The notes under the pieces are model-generated. The model saw only the letters and a list, made by a program, of their open reading frames with translations, made no database searches and was not told the DNA's origin. This document shows, one piece after another, positions 37,403 to 45,032 of a stretch of DNA of 58,361 nt. Origin of the DNA: a virus; IMG/VR virus record IMGVR_UViG_3300005340_000042, positions 1 to 58,361 of that record; one strand, written 5' to 3'. Within the stretch, counting starts at the first letter, position 1. Every line of letters begins with the position of its first letter. The position numbers and the translations under genes are program-made.

Positions 37403-38043
37403 TGCCGCACCTCCATAACCTCGATCGGGCCGAGTCCGGCCGCTTCCAGGGTCGCCGCCGCATCTTGGACCCAGCTGGCCAGCACCTCGGCCGGGTCGAT
37501 GCCACCGGGCACACGCGACCGGTGGCCGTTGACCTCGTCCAGCGCCCGACCGGCCGGGCCCCGCAACGTCTCCACTTCACCGTCAGGCGGCATCTGGTAG
37601 ACCCGGTCGCGCCCTTCCAGTCGGACCTCCGTTACCGAGCGCTCCAGCGCCGGGCTCTCCCAGCCCCGCCCCCTGTGGCACGCGCCCCGGCACGTCCGAC
37701 ACGAGCCCTCTTCCGCGTCGTTGCCGGAGCCGGGATGCCAGCGCCTCATCTCCTCGCGGGTGTCCACGTGCCAGTGCTGCGTCACCGCCGAAGCGATGAC
37801 CGCCTCCACGCCACCCAGCTCGACCCGGTCGCCGGCCACCAGCTCACGCCAGCGCCGCGGCTCCCAACCCACGGCCACCTCGCCGCGAGCCTCCCGCTCG
37901 TACCGGTCTTCCAGCTCGGCCACCCACGCGGCCAGGGCGGTGCCATCCGGCCCGACCGCGCCCGCCGTGCGTGCCCACGCCCGCGCCGCCTCGATCAGGT
38001 GCAGCACGACCGCGCACCCGTCCACCGGTTGCAGCCCGCTCAT
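37399..38043 (-). CDS. Hypothetical protein with a Cys-rich centre (214 aa)
   Basis: Helical N-terminus (VVLHLIEAARAWARTAG, LAAWVAELEDRYEREARG), a beta-type DRVELGGVEAVIASAV, a zinc-like CRTCRGACH (about 118-126) and a helical C-terminus (VLASWVQDAAATLEAAG). The function is unknown. Part of the overlapping gene train. Confidence 0.65.
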   Translation of the reverse strand: MSGLQPVDGCAVVLHLIEAARAWARTAGAVGPDGTALAAWVAELEDRYEREARGEVAVGWEPRRWRELVAGDRVELGGVEAVIASAVTQHWHVDTREEMRRWHPGSGNDAEEGSCRTCRGACHRGRGWESPALERSVTEVRLEGRDRVYQMPPDGEVETLRGPAGRALDEVNGHRSRVPGGIDPAEVLASWVQDAAATLEAAGLGPIEVMEVRQ

Positions 38044-38321
38044 GCGACGTTCACCCGGTCTTCCCCTCGTGCGTTCAGGATGGCGTGGGACTTCGCGGCG
38101 CGCAGGGTGGACATCGTGAAGCCGATGCGCACCCAGAGCCGGAACAGGTCGTACGTGAAGGCGCGCGGCCCGGTCCCACCGCGGACGATCACGTAGTCAC
38201 CGCTGACCAGACCATCCGCGGTGCGCCGCCACTTCTCCGGCAGGCTCGCGGCCGGGACCGAGCGGAACAGGTGGCCGTCCACGCTGCGCCAGATCCGCGT
38301 GTCCATGTCGGCCGGCCTCAC
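38040..38321 (-). CDS. Hypothetical protein (93 aa)
   Basis: GTG 38321 overlaps the upstream stop (GTGA); ATG 38306 is an alternative. DTRIWRSVDGHLFRSVP and DYVIVRGGTGPRAFTYDLFR alternate strands and turns; the C-terminus is helical. The function is unknown. Confidence 0.62.
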   Translation of the reverse strand: MRPADMDTRIWRSVDGHLFRSVPAASLPEKWRRTADGLVSGDYVIVRGGTGPRAFTYDLFRLWVRIGFTMSTLRAAKSHAILNARGEDRVNVA

Positions 38322-38566
38322 GGCGTCACGTCCTTCACGAGCCGGTAGCCGTTGTGGATCGGGCGTATCCGATCGATGCGGATCGGGCGCACTGCGCGAG
38401 CACCCTGGATCCGGCCGCCGCGCGGCCAGCACTGCGAGGTGCTGACGAACTGCTCCCCGATCTTGTCGATGATCAGGTATCGGCCGGGATTCTGAAGACC
38501 CTCCCAGATCTGACCGGGCTTCAGCTCGATCGGTGGGACGCGGTACCACTTCGGCTTCTCGGTCAC
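38318..38566 (-). CDS. Small beta-rich protein, tandem paralogue 2 (82 aa)
   Basis: PGQIWEGLQNPGRYLIIDKI ... RPIRIDRIRPIHNGYRLVKD. It shares the PGRYLxIxxx pattern and the whole YRLVKDVTP end with the next gene upstream, and 25 bp of identical DNA near the 3' ends. Probably an SH3- or Sm-like small barrel; inference. Confidence 0.7.
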   Translation of the reverse strand: MTEKPKWYRVPPIELKPGQIWEGLQNPGRYLIIDKIGEQFVSTSQCWPRGGRIQGARAVRPIRIDRIRPIHNGYRLVKDVTP

Positions 38567-38811
38567 GGAGTCACGTCCTTCACGAGCCGGTAGCCAGTGT
38601 GGGTCGGGCGGAAGCGGCGCAACTTGATCGGACGCGGCGAGTACTTCCCCCAGAGCGCCCCGCCTCCGGAGTTCACCCGGGTCACGATCGCCACCCCGTC
38701 AGCCAGCACGACCTCTTTGATCTTGAGGTAGCGGCCGGGGGTGCGCACGTCGTTGTCCGCCCACACCTGGCCGACCTTCACCCCGTGCGGGTTGATCTCT
38801 TCGGGGGTCAT
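38563..38811 (-). CDS. Small beta-rich protein, tandem paralogue 1 (82 aa)
   Basis: VGQVWADNDVRTPGRYLKIK ... RPIKLRRFRPTHTGYRLVKD. Same length and ending as the downstream copy. ATG 38811 overlaps the previous stop (ATGA). Recent duplication is suggested by near-identical 3' DNA. Confidence 0.7.
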   Translation of the reverse strand: MTPEEINPHGVKVGQVWADNDVRTPGRYLKIKEVVLADGVAIVTRVNSGGGALWGKYSPRPIKLRRFRPTHTGYRLVKDVTP

Positions 38812-39161
38812 CGGGTCTCGTCCAGGACGGGGATGCCCAGGGCGGTCCCGAGCTTCGTGAAGATCTCGGCGTGCTCCCGGAACGACCAGCCGCACTGCTC
38901 GTAATCCATCCGGCCGACCCGCTTGCCGTTCACGCTGACGATCAGCTCACGCCGCCCGCCACCCGTGTCGCCGGAGAGCACGATCTTGCCGGCCCGGCTC
39001 GACGACCGCTCCCGCTCGGCCTGGATCTCCTCGATGATCTTGCTTTCGTCGCAACGCAACCCGGCCGGCGCTCCGCAGGCGTCCCGACTGCATCCGTACA
39101 GGTGCGCCAGTTCCACCGTCCCGACCAGCCTGCTGGTCAGTTCCCTCATCTTGTCGGTCAT
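38808..39161 (-). CDS. Hypothetical protein (117 aa)
   Basis: First gene of the overlapping minus-strand train. CSRDACGAPAGLRCDESK suggests a zinc site; a helix (SKIIEEIQAERERSS) follows, then RRELIVSVNGKRVGRMDYEQ and a helical end. Divergent from the RHH-like gene at 39222, sharing its operator region. Confidence 0.68.
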   Translation of the reverse strand: MTDKMRELTSRLVGTVELAHLYGCSRDACGAPAGLRCDESKIIEEIQAERERSSSRAGKIVLSGDTGGGRRELIVSVNGKRVGRMDYEQCGWSFREHAEIFTKLGTALGIPVLDETR

Positions 39162-39180
39162 GCCACGACCGTACGCCCTG

Positions 39181-39202
39181 ATCAGTTGTTATCGCAACTG
39201 AT
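39181..39202. promoter_or_regulatory. Palindromic operator candidate in a divergent promoter
   Basis: ATCAGTTG (39181-39188), TTATCG, CAACTGAT (39195-39202). The half ATCGCAACTGAT recurs at 42165-42176 before the 143-aa gene. TTGTTA and TAGGCT (39209-39214) could be the -35 and -10 of the 39222 gene, so a bound repressor would cover it. Confidence 0.62.
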
Positions 39203-39221
39203 GATCCCGTAGGCTGCCCAC

Positions 39222-39533
39222 ATGGCGAACAAGGTGCAGACACAACTACTGGTCAACCCCATCACTCGGCAGCGTGCCGATGCCCTGGCGGTGGTAATGG
39301 GTGAGCCGCGGGCCGAGATCCTGCGGCGGGCGCTGGAAGGCGGGGGGCTGCAGAAAATGGAACTGGAGTACACCTCGGAACTTGATGACCTCAGCCGCAT
39401 CGGCCGGGAGATCGCGGGCATGAAGCGTGGACGGATCGCGTTCCTGGAGTTCGCCGAGCGTGCGGCCAGGGACGGATTCACCCTGGCCGATCTCCGTGTG
39501 ATGGAGGCCTACCCGGCGGGCGAGCAGGGGTAG
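39222..39533 (+). CDS. Ribbon-helix-helix-like regulator (103 aa)
   Basis: The N-terminus ANKVQTQLLVNPITRQRADA then EPRAEILRRALEGG fits a short strand followed by two helices, as in RHH/CopG repressors. The rest is helical (IGREIAGMKRGRIAFLEFAE). It probably binds the palindrome in front of its own gene (39181-39202) and the matching half-site at 42165, an inference. ATG 39222. Confidence 0.68.
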   Translation: MANKVQTQLLVNPITRQRADALAVVMGEPRAEILRRALEGGGLQKMELEYTSELDDLSRIGREIAGMKRGRIAFLEFAERAARDGFTLADLRVMEAYPAGEQG

Positions 39534-39561
39534 GGTCAGCGGTCCGAGCCTGAAAAGAATC

Positions 39562-39590
39562 GAGCCCCGGCGCTGCGGGCGCCGAGGCTC
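39562..39590 (+). terminator. Hairpin between the RHH and primase-helicase genes
   Basis: GAGCC/GGCTC outer and GGCGC/GCGCC inner pairs with a short loop. It is not followed by a U-tract; partial terminator or processing site. Confidence 0.55.
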
Positions 39591-39628
39591 AAACCTGTCC
39601 CTTCACAAAGACACGCGGAGAATAACAC

Positions 39629-41905
39629 GTGACACCCGACAGTGATGTCCAGAAAGCCCTCGATGTGGCACGTGCCCTGATCAGGGCCGGTGTGCCAGTC
39701 TTCGCCGCCGAGCCCTGCACGGAGGGCTGCCCGCGCTCCACCGTGATCAACAGCAGGACGGGGGAGCGCAAGCCGCATGTCGGCGGGCCCGGCAAGTACC
39801 ACCTCCCGAAGCACTGGGAGCAGACCATCCCGTCGGAGAGCTGGCTGGACACCTCGGTCAACCCGAACGGGTGGCGCCCCGGCTACGCACTGGCCGCGGT
39901 CGGCGGGCATCGGGTGGACTTCCTGGACGGCGACCCGCGTAACGGCGGGGACGTGTCGCTGAAGCAGCTGGAAGACGAGGGGATCTTCCCCGTCACGTTC
40001 GGCCAGCAGAGGACCCCCTCCGGCGGGGATCACTGGATGCTTGCGCCGACCGGGCTGCGCAAGGCGACCGGAGAAACTGGCGGATTCCTCGCTGGCCTCG
40101 ATCTGCAGGCGGGCGCCGTGGACGGCAAGGGGCGGGGCTTCGTGTGGATCGCCCCGACCGTGCGCCGGAGCAAGGTGGACGGGGAGTTGCGGGCGTACGA
40201 GTGGATCGCCGAGCCGGACTTCGAGGCGCTGGACGCGGCGATCGAGGAGGACGACACCGGGATCGAGGGGATCGTCTCGCTGATCACCACCAACCGCGCC
40301 AAGCGTACCGAACCGAAGCCCCGCGAGAGCGCTCCCATCGCGCTGCACGACCCGGACGACCCATTCATGACGCCGTCGCAGCTCTTCGCCGGCAGCGGGT
40401 TCGGTGCCGAGCGGTCGTTCACCCTGGCCGAAGCTCAGGACTTCGTCCGGCCGTCGCTGTCGGCGCTCGCGGCGGCGCAGATCGGAGAGATCGAGGAGAG
40501 CGCGAACGTCGCCGCTGCCACCCTCTCGCACTTCGTGCCCGCCTTCTGGTCGGTCGATGAGGCGTTCGGTCTGCTGGAGTCGATGCTCGGGCACACCGCC
40601 TACGACCCGAACGGGCCGAGCGACTGGACGGCCGACAAGTTCCTCGGGGTGCTGGACGGGAGTCGGCCGCCGGCCGATCCGTGGACCGCCGAGCGCCGGC
40701 CCGAACCACCGACCGCGCCGGCCGTCGCCGTGGAGGCCGCACCCGGCGAGGAGCACATGACCACGCTGCAGCGGTTGCGCAACCGCCTGGTCAGCATGAA
40801 GGAACTCTCGCAGCGTGCCACCCCCGACCCGCTCGTGCACGGCCTGCTGAATCTCAACACCGAGTCGTGGCTGATCGGGGCGCCGGGATCGCTCAAGAGC
40901 TTCATCGCGCTGGACATCGCCGGCCACGTGGCGCTCGGCCAGGACTGGCAGGGCCACTCCGTGGTGCAGCGGCCGGTGCTCTACCTGGCCGCCGAAGGCG
41001 AGGGCGGCATGGTGCTGCGGACCCGGGCGTACATGAAGGTGCACGGCGAGGTGGAGGGCGTGACCTTCCTGCCGTACCCCGTCCAGGTCAAGAGCAACGA
41101 TGGTCAGTGGGCGGCGCTGGTGGAGATCGCCGCCGAGCTGAAGCCCGGCCTGATCGTGCTGGACACCCAGGCACGCATCTCGGTCGGGCTGGAAGAGAAC
41201 TCCGCGACCGACATGGGCGTACTGATCGCCGCGGTCGGCGCCCTCAAACGGGCCACAGGGGCGTGCGTTCTGGTCGTGCACCACACGGGCCGGGACGGCG
41301 GCAACGCGCGCGGCAGCAGCGCCCTGGACGGGGCGCAGGACACCGAGCTGAAAGTGACTCGCCCCGACAATCCCGCCGGCCGCGCATCGCTGGTCTGCAA
41401 GATCACCCAGGACAAGCAGAAGGACATGAGCGAGGGCGACGGGCGCGGCATCGAGTTGATCATGAAGATCGTGGACCTCGGGATCGATCCGAAGACCGGC
41501 AAGCCGATCAGCAGCCTGGTGGTCAACCCCGAGAACGACGCCGCCGACAAGGCCATGCGCGAGCTGGAAGGCTTCACGGTCGCCGAGACGGAGTCGTTCA
41601 AGGGTCGCAAGCCCGAGGGTTGGACGGCCACCGTGGAGGGCGTGCCGAGCAACGCGACTGTGAAGCGGCGCATCCTGCAGGTGCTGGCGGACCACGCGCA
41701 CGGGCGCGGCCTGACGGCGGCGCAGGCGCGGGCTGCGGTCATCGCCCGGTGGTACGAGAAGGGCAAGGCGCCCGACCACGACTCGTGGATCGACTCCTGG
41801 AACACGATCACCTCGCTGCCGATGGCATCCAACCTCGGCGGGGAGCGTTGGGCACTCGATCAGGCCGAGATCAACGGGCTACGCGCGGCCGACCCGTTCG
41901 CATAG
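39629..41905 (+). CDS. Bifunctional primase-polymerase / RepA-like helicase (758 aa)
   Basis: Central replication protein. The N-terminal Prim-Pol domain (about 10-210) has GYALAAVGGHRVDFLDGDPR with catalytic-type D residues, HWMLAPTGLRK and GRGFVWIAPTVRR. A linker (about 215-400) leads to an AAA_25/RepA-like ATPase: LIGAPGSLKSFIALDIAG (Walker A, about 416-433), LYLAAEGEGG, LIVLDTQARISVGLEEN (Walker B, about 508) and VLVVHHTGRD. A winged-helix-like C-terminus ends it. Region C, a possible origin, follows directly. Confidence 0.85.
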   Translation: MTPDSDVQKALDVARALIRAGVPVFAAEPCTEGCPRSTVINSRTGERKPHVGGPGKYHLPKHWEQTIPSESWLDTSVNPNGWRPGYALAAVGGHRVDFLDGDPRNGGDVSLKQLEDEGIFPVTFGQQRTPSGGDHWMLAPTGLRKATGETGGFLAGLDLQAGAVDGKGRGFVWIAPTVRRSKVDGELRAYEWIAEPDFEALDAAIEEDDTGIEGIVSLITTNRAKRTEPKPRESAPIALHDPDDPFMTPSQLFAGSGFGAERSFTLAEAQDFVRPSLSALAAAQIGEIEESANVAAATLSHFVPAFWSVDEAFGLLESMLGHTAYDPNGPSDWTADKFLGVLDGSRPPADPWTAERRPEPPTAPAVAVEAAPGEEHMTTLQRLRNRLVSMKELSQRATPDPLVHGLLNLNTESWLIGAPGSLKSFIALDIAGHVALGQDWQGHSVVQRPVLYLAAEGEGGMVLRTRAYMKVHGEVEGVTFLPYPVQVKSNDGQWAALVEIAAELKPGLIVLDTQARISVGLEENSATDMGVLIAAVGALKRATGACVLVVHHTGRDGGNARGSSALDGAQDTELKVTRPDNPAGRASLVCKITQDKQKDMSEGDGRGIELIMKIVDLGIDPKTGKPISSLVVNPENDAADKAMRELEGFTVAETESFKGRKPEGWTATVEGVPSNATVKRRILQVLADHAHGRGLTAAQARAAVIARWYEKGKAPDHDSWIDSWNTITSLPMASNLGGERWALDQAEINGLRAADPFA

Positions 41906-42192
41906 CAGGAGTTGCATAAGTGCAGGTCAGCGGACTTCCGGGACTTCCGGTCGCGCCAGGAAAGTAAAACCGGAAGTCAATGACGATCGGCGTCGATGTC
42001 CTACTCGGCCAGTAGACGGCACCTGACCTGCACTTTCCCGACTTTCCTTTCACATCCGGAAGACAATCCGAACCCACCGGAATCGACTTCCGGACTTCCG
42101 GACCCCCCTCTCTTAGGGGGTCCGGGAAGTACGGGAAGTTCCCAGCCCTCAGAAACAAGTACCGATCGCAACTGATGGGGTAGAGTGACGGC
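41906..42192. other. Intergenic region C: inverted repeat, CTTCCGG repeats and hairpin
   Basis: 287 bp without a credible gene. AGTGCAGGTCAG (41919-41930) and CTGACCTGCACT (42023-42034) form a 12-bp inverted repeat. Repeats of ACTTCCGG/CCGGAAGT occur near 41934-41972 and 42055-42105, and a GGACCCCC/GGGGGTCC hairpin extends to ACTTCC/GGAAGT (about 42093-42131). The same IR and CTTCCGG motifs occur in region A. Directly downstream of the primase-helicase, it is a candidate replication origin. Confidence 0.52.
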
Positions 42193-42624
42193 ATGACCGA
42201 TGTGATCGAGAAGTACGGGCTGACCCCCTCGATGGTCGCCCTCCTGGCCGCCACCCGGCCGGGCCACCCCGTGGAGCGCGGACCCGACCGCCAGACCCTG
42301 ATGCGCCGTGGGCTGGTGCACAGCCTGCAGGCCGGCCTGGCGGACGTCGGCAAGCTGACCGCGCTCGGCCGTGAGGTGCGCAGCGCCGTGCTGGTCGGCC
42401 CGGCCGCGATCGCCGAGATCAAGCGCCACCGGCTGACCGGCCAGATGGAGCGAGCCCTCCTCCTGGCCGATCCCGAGCAGGGTCACGTGCAGGCCGGCCC
42501 GACCCGTGCCGCCCTGATGCGCCGCGAGCTGGTCCATCGGTTCGGTAGCGGCAGCGGCGGCACGCTGACCGCCGAGGGGTGGGCGGTTCGCGCTCTCCTG
42601 ATCAAGCTGGGGCGGCGCTCGTGA
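42193..42624 (+). CDS. Protein with two winged-helix-like repeats (143 aa)
   Basis: Internally duplicated: repeat 1 (about 14-63) has DRQTLMRRGLVHSL ... LTALGREVR, and repeat 2 (about 79-137) has TRAALMRRELVHRF ... LTAEGWAVR. Each looks like a recognition helix and wing. The operator-like ATCGCAACTGAT ends 16 nt upstream of ATG 42193. The stop overlaps the RusA start (GTGA). Confidence 0.72.
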   Translation: MTDVIEKYGLTPSMVALLAATRPGHPVERGPDRQTLMRRGLVHSLQAGLADVGKLTALGREVRSAVLVGPAAIAEIKRHRLTGQMERALLLADPEQGHVQAGPTRAALMRRELVHRFGSGSGGTLTAEGWAVRALLIKLGRRS

Positions 42625-43193
42625 CCGGCTCGGGAGTGCTCGTGTCGGTCCGGGTCGGCGGCCGGCCCCGCACCAAGGGCAGCATGCTGCCGATCTGCAC
42701 CAGGGACGCCAAGCACACGGTCTACCTGGACGAGGACATCACCGGCTCCAAGCCCTGGCGCAAGCGGGTCGCGCGGGCCCTGCGGGAGGCCCAGCTGGCC
42801 GAGCACGGGAAGTTCCTGCAGTACGACGGGCCGGTGGAGGTGCGCCTGGTGATGTTCTTCCCGCAGACGCAGGCGGTCGCCGGCGGCCCCATCCCCACGC
42901 ACGCCACCGAGTGGCCGACCGATATCAAGATCGGGGACGCGGACAAGCTCGCGCGCAACATCCTGGACACGCTCAGCACCCCGAAGAAACGCTCCGAGAT
43001 GGAGGGCTGCAGCGCCCTGATCCTGGATGACTCGCAGGTCGTACTGCTGTCGGTGGCGAAGTTCTGGACGGCGGAGGGGTTCGAGCCGGGCGCCCAGATC
43101 CTCGTGCTCAAGGCCGACGACCCGATCCTGCAGCGCACGGTGCAGATGGGCTTGGCCGCCGCGCCATATGCACCGGAGGTGCGTCGTGACTGA
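42621..43193 (+). CDS. RusA-like Holliday junction resolvase (190 aa)
   Basis: Resolves branched DNA in replication or packaging. RPRTKGSMLPICTR near the N-terminus, VEVRLVMFFPQ, then the signature DIKIGDADKLARNILDTL (about 103-120, acidic residues of the active site) and ALILDDSQVVLLSVAKFW (about 131-148). GTG 42621 overlaps the previous stop. Confidence 0.85.
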   Translation: MTGSGVLVSVRVGGRPRTKGSMLPICTRDAKHTVYLDEDITGSKPWRKRVARALREAQLAEHGKFLQYDGPVEVRLVMFFPQTQAVAGGPIPTHATEWPTDIKIGDADKLARNILDTLSTPKKRSEMEGCSALILDDSQVVLLSVAKFWTAEGFEPGAQILVLKADDPILQRTVQMGLAAAPYAPEVRRD

Positions 43194-43320
43194 CTTCGAG
43201 TACGAGGACGACTGTTCCGACTGTGGCATCCCCAAGGCTGAGGACCCGTCCACGATGCCCGGCGATGACCTCTGCGGCGAGTGCCGAGAGAAGCATGAAA
43301 AGCGCGAGGTGCAGGCATGA
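43186..43320 (+). CDS. Small zinc-ribbon protein (44 aa)
   Basis: DDCSDCGIPKAED and DDLCGECREKHEKR: two CxxC knuckles in 44 residues. GTG 43186 has GGAGG upstream; it overlaps RusA by 8 nt and the next gene by 4 nt. Confidence 0.72.
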   Translation: MTDFEYEDDCSDCGIPKAEDPSTMPGDDLCGECREKHEKREVQA

Positions 43321-44120
43321 CCGACCTGGACGTTGAACCCGAGTTCCTGGCGCCCGGCGAGGATGACGACCGGCTCATCCCGATCTCGAACTCGCACCTG
43401 TCGGAGGGGCGCTGCGGGTGCGGGGCGGTCGCGCTGGTGGCGCCCGGCCAGCACCCGCGGTGCGGGGCGTGCCTGCGGTCGGATGCCGATGCGGGATCGG
43501 GTGTCGCGCCGGCGCCGGTCACCGGCCTGATCCCGCTCGGCCAGGGGCACCCACCGCGGCCTCTCTCTGGCCGAGCCGCCTACCCCGCGCCGGAGATGAC
43601 CTCCCGAGACGAGTGGGACGGCGCCGGCGCGCCGGCCGCCTTCACCGCGACCGCCGAGAAGATCGGCGCGTCCGGTTGGCGCGTGGCGGTGCAGCGGAGC
43701 AGGGGCTGCCCGCCTCATGGCGCGACAGGCGCTCCCATGGCGCCGCGTGACCTGTTCGCGCTGCGCGCCACGAACGGGCGGGCGAGTGCGTATGGGGTCC
43801 GTGACGCCAAGGGCTGGACTTCGATTATGGTGTGGAGCAGTACCACGCCCTGGTTCCCGAGCGCTTCGGTCTCCGATCTACTGGAGTTCGTCGCGGCCGG
43901 CGGCGATGTCCCACCTGGCTGGTTCGATGCCATCCGCACGCGCATCGCTGACCAGGAGGCTCGAGCTGAAGAACTGAAGGCCTGCAATGGCGGCCGCCAC
44001 GCGATGCGCTTCAGGTCGCAGGCCGGCGACACGATGACCTGCAGCAGGTGCGGGAACGGCTGGCTGGCAAAGGGTGACCCTTGGAAGAAACCGAAAGCGA
44101 AGAAGGACTCGGCGAACTGA
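43317..44120 (+). CDS. Hypothetical protein with terminal zinc sites (267 aa)
   Basis: GRCGCG ... HPRCGACLRS (about 31-54) is an N-terminal zinc ribbon, and MTCSRCGNGW near the C-terminus is a second. The middle has APAAFTATAEKIGASGWRV, DLFALRATNGRASAYGVRD and LLEFVAAGGDVPPGW, a pattern of an actinophage family without known function. It contains one CCTCTCTCTGGCCG repeat (43560). Confidence 0.7.
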   Translation: MTDLDVEPEFLAPGEDDDRLIPISNSHLSEGRCGCGAVALVAPGQHPRCGACLRSDADAGSGVAPAPVTGLIPLGQGHPPRPLSGRAAYPAPEMTSRDEWDGAGAPAAFTATAEKIGASGWRVAVQRSRGCPPHGATGAPMAPRDLFALRATNGRASAYGVRDAKGWTSIMVWSSTTPWFPSASVSDLLEFVAAGGDVPPGWFDAIRTRIADQEARAEELKACNGGRHAMRFRSQAGDTMTCSRCGNGWLAKGDPWKKPKAKKDSAN

Positions 44121-44141
44121 GTAGCAATGCTAAACGGACAT

Positions 44142-44202
44142 CGACCGCGAACGTCATATGAGGTACAGTAAAGGCCCCGGTCGGTAGGCGCCGCCGGGGC
44201 CG
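44142..44202 (+). promoter_or_regulatory. Bro-N gene leader 3: promoter with a hairpin at the start site
   Basis: TCGACC (44142-44147), 17 nt, TACAGT (44165-44170), 3 nt, then GGCCCCGG (44174-44181) ... CCGGGGCC (44195-44202) with inner CGG/CCG pairing. Same layout as 15439 and 24334. Confidence 0.68.
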
Positions 44203-44231
44203 TTCGCTATGCCCTACGTCAGGAGCTTCGC

Positions 44232-44888
44232 ATGTCCGATGTTACTCCGTACAACTTCGGCAACACCCCCGTTCGTGTCGTGATGCGAGAGGGCGAGCCC
44301 TGGATGGTCGCTCTCGACATCTGCGCCGCGCTGGATCTGAGCAACACCAAAGTGGCCGTGAGCAGGCTCGATGAGGATGATGTAAGTCAGGCAGACATCA
44401 TCGATTCGATGGGTCGGCGCCAGCGAACGACCATCGTGAACGAATCCGGCATGTACGAGATCGTGCTCCGCAGCGACAAGCCCGGGGCCCGCGCCTTCCG
44501 GAAGTGGATCACCTCCGAGGTGCTGCCGCAGATCCGCAAGACCGGCGCGTATCTTGGTCAGCCGAAAGACGACCTCGACATGATGGAGGACAACATCAGG
44601 GCGCTGCGCGCTCAGCGCGCCAGGATCTCCGCCGTCGAGGTGCGCCAGGAAGTGATGGAGTCTCACCTGGCCGGAGTGCTCGGGCAGTACGACGAGTACA
44701 CCACCCTCGCGTACGCGAAGCTGAACGGGCTGCCGACCGACCGGACAAGCTGCCAGCGCCACGGACAGCGCGCCTCGCGCCACATGCGCGATCGCGGCAA
44801 CATGCCCCGCAAGCGTCAGGACGCGACGTTCGGGCTGGTCAACGTCTACCCCGCCGAGGTGCTGGCGGCCACGGCCGAACAGGAGTGA
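44232..44888 (+). CDS. Bro-N domain antirepressor-like protein 3 (218 aa)
   Basis: Bro-N domain (about 5-105): VVMREGEPWMVALDICAAL, VNESGMYEIVLRSDKPGAR and FRKWITSEVLPQIRKTGAY. A helical linker with DDLDMMEDNIRALRAQRA, then a C-terminal domain nearly identical to copy 1: YAKLNGLPTDRTSCQRHGQR and PRKRQDATFGLVNVYP. Probable antirepressor or anti-host regulator; three copies may form a combinatorial set. Confidence 0.87.
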   Translation: MSDVTPYNFGNTPVRVVMREGEPWMVALDICAALDLSNTKVAVSRLDEDDVSQADIIDSMGRRQRTTIVNESGMYEIVLRSDKPGARAFRKWITSEVLPQIRKTGAYLGQPKDDLDMMEDNIRALRAQRARISAVEVRQEVMESHLAGVLGQYDEYTTLAYAKLNGLPTDRTSCQRHGQRASRHMRDRGNMPRKRQDATFGLVNVYPAEVLAATAEQE

Positions 44889-45022
44889 AGCGCCTGATCA
44901 GCCTGGCCTGGTTGCGGATGGAGAGGATCCCGATGCTCGGGTTCGAGCTGCTGCCCGGCGCACTGCTCGTGGTCGGCGGCGTGACCTTCATCAGTCTTGC
45001 GACCTGCCGTTCATCACTGTAA
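44885..45022 (+). CDS. Small membrane protein (45 aa)
   Basis: GTG 44885 overlaps the Bro-N stop (GTGA). One hydrophobic helix: LLPGALLVVGGVTFISLA. An internal ATG (44918 or 44933) is possible. The end overlaps the next promoter. Confidence 0.55.
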   Translation: MKRLISLAWLRMERIPMLGFELLPGALLVVGGVTFISLATCRSSL

Positions 45023-45025
45023 GGT
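44997..45025 (+). promoter_or_regulatory. Promoter of the TTGC/TAAGGT family
   Basis: TTGCGA (44997-45002), 17-nt spacer CCTGCCGTTCATCACTG, TAAGGT (45020-45025). ATG 45033 follows 7 nt later. Confidence 0.72.
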
Positions 45026-45032
45026 CGGGGAC

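Noticed and set aside
39536-41779. 747-codon frame antisense to the primase-helicase
   Set aside because: The product is Arg/His/Gly/Leu-rich without motifs, while the plus strand has clear Prim-Pol and Walker motifs.
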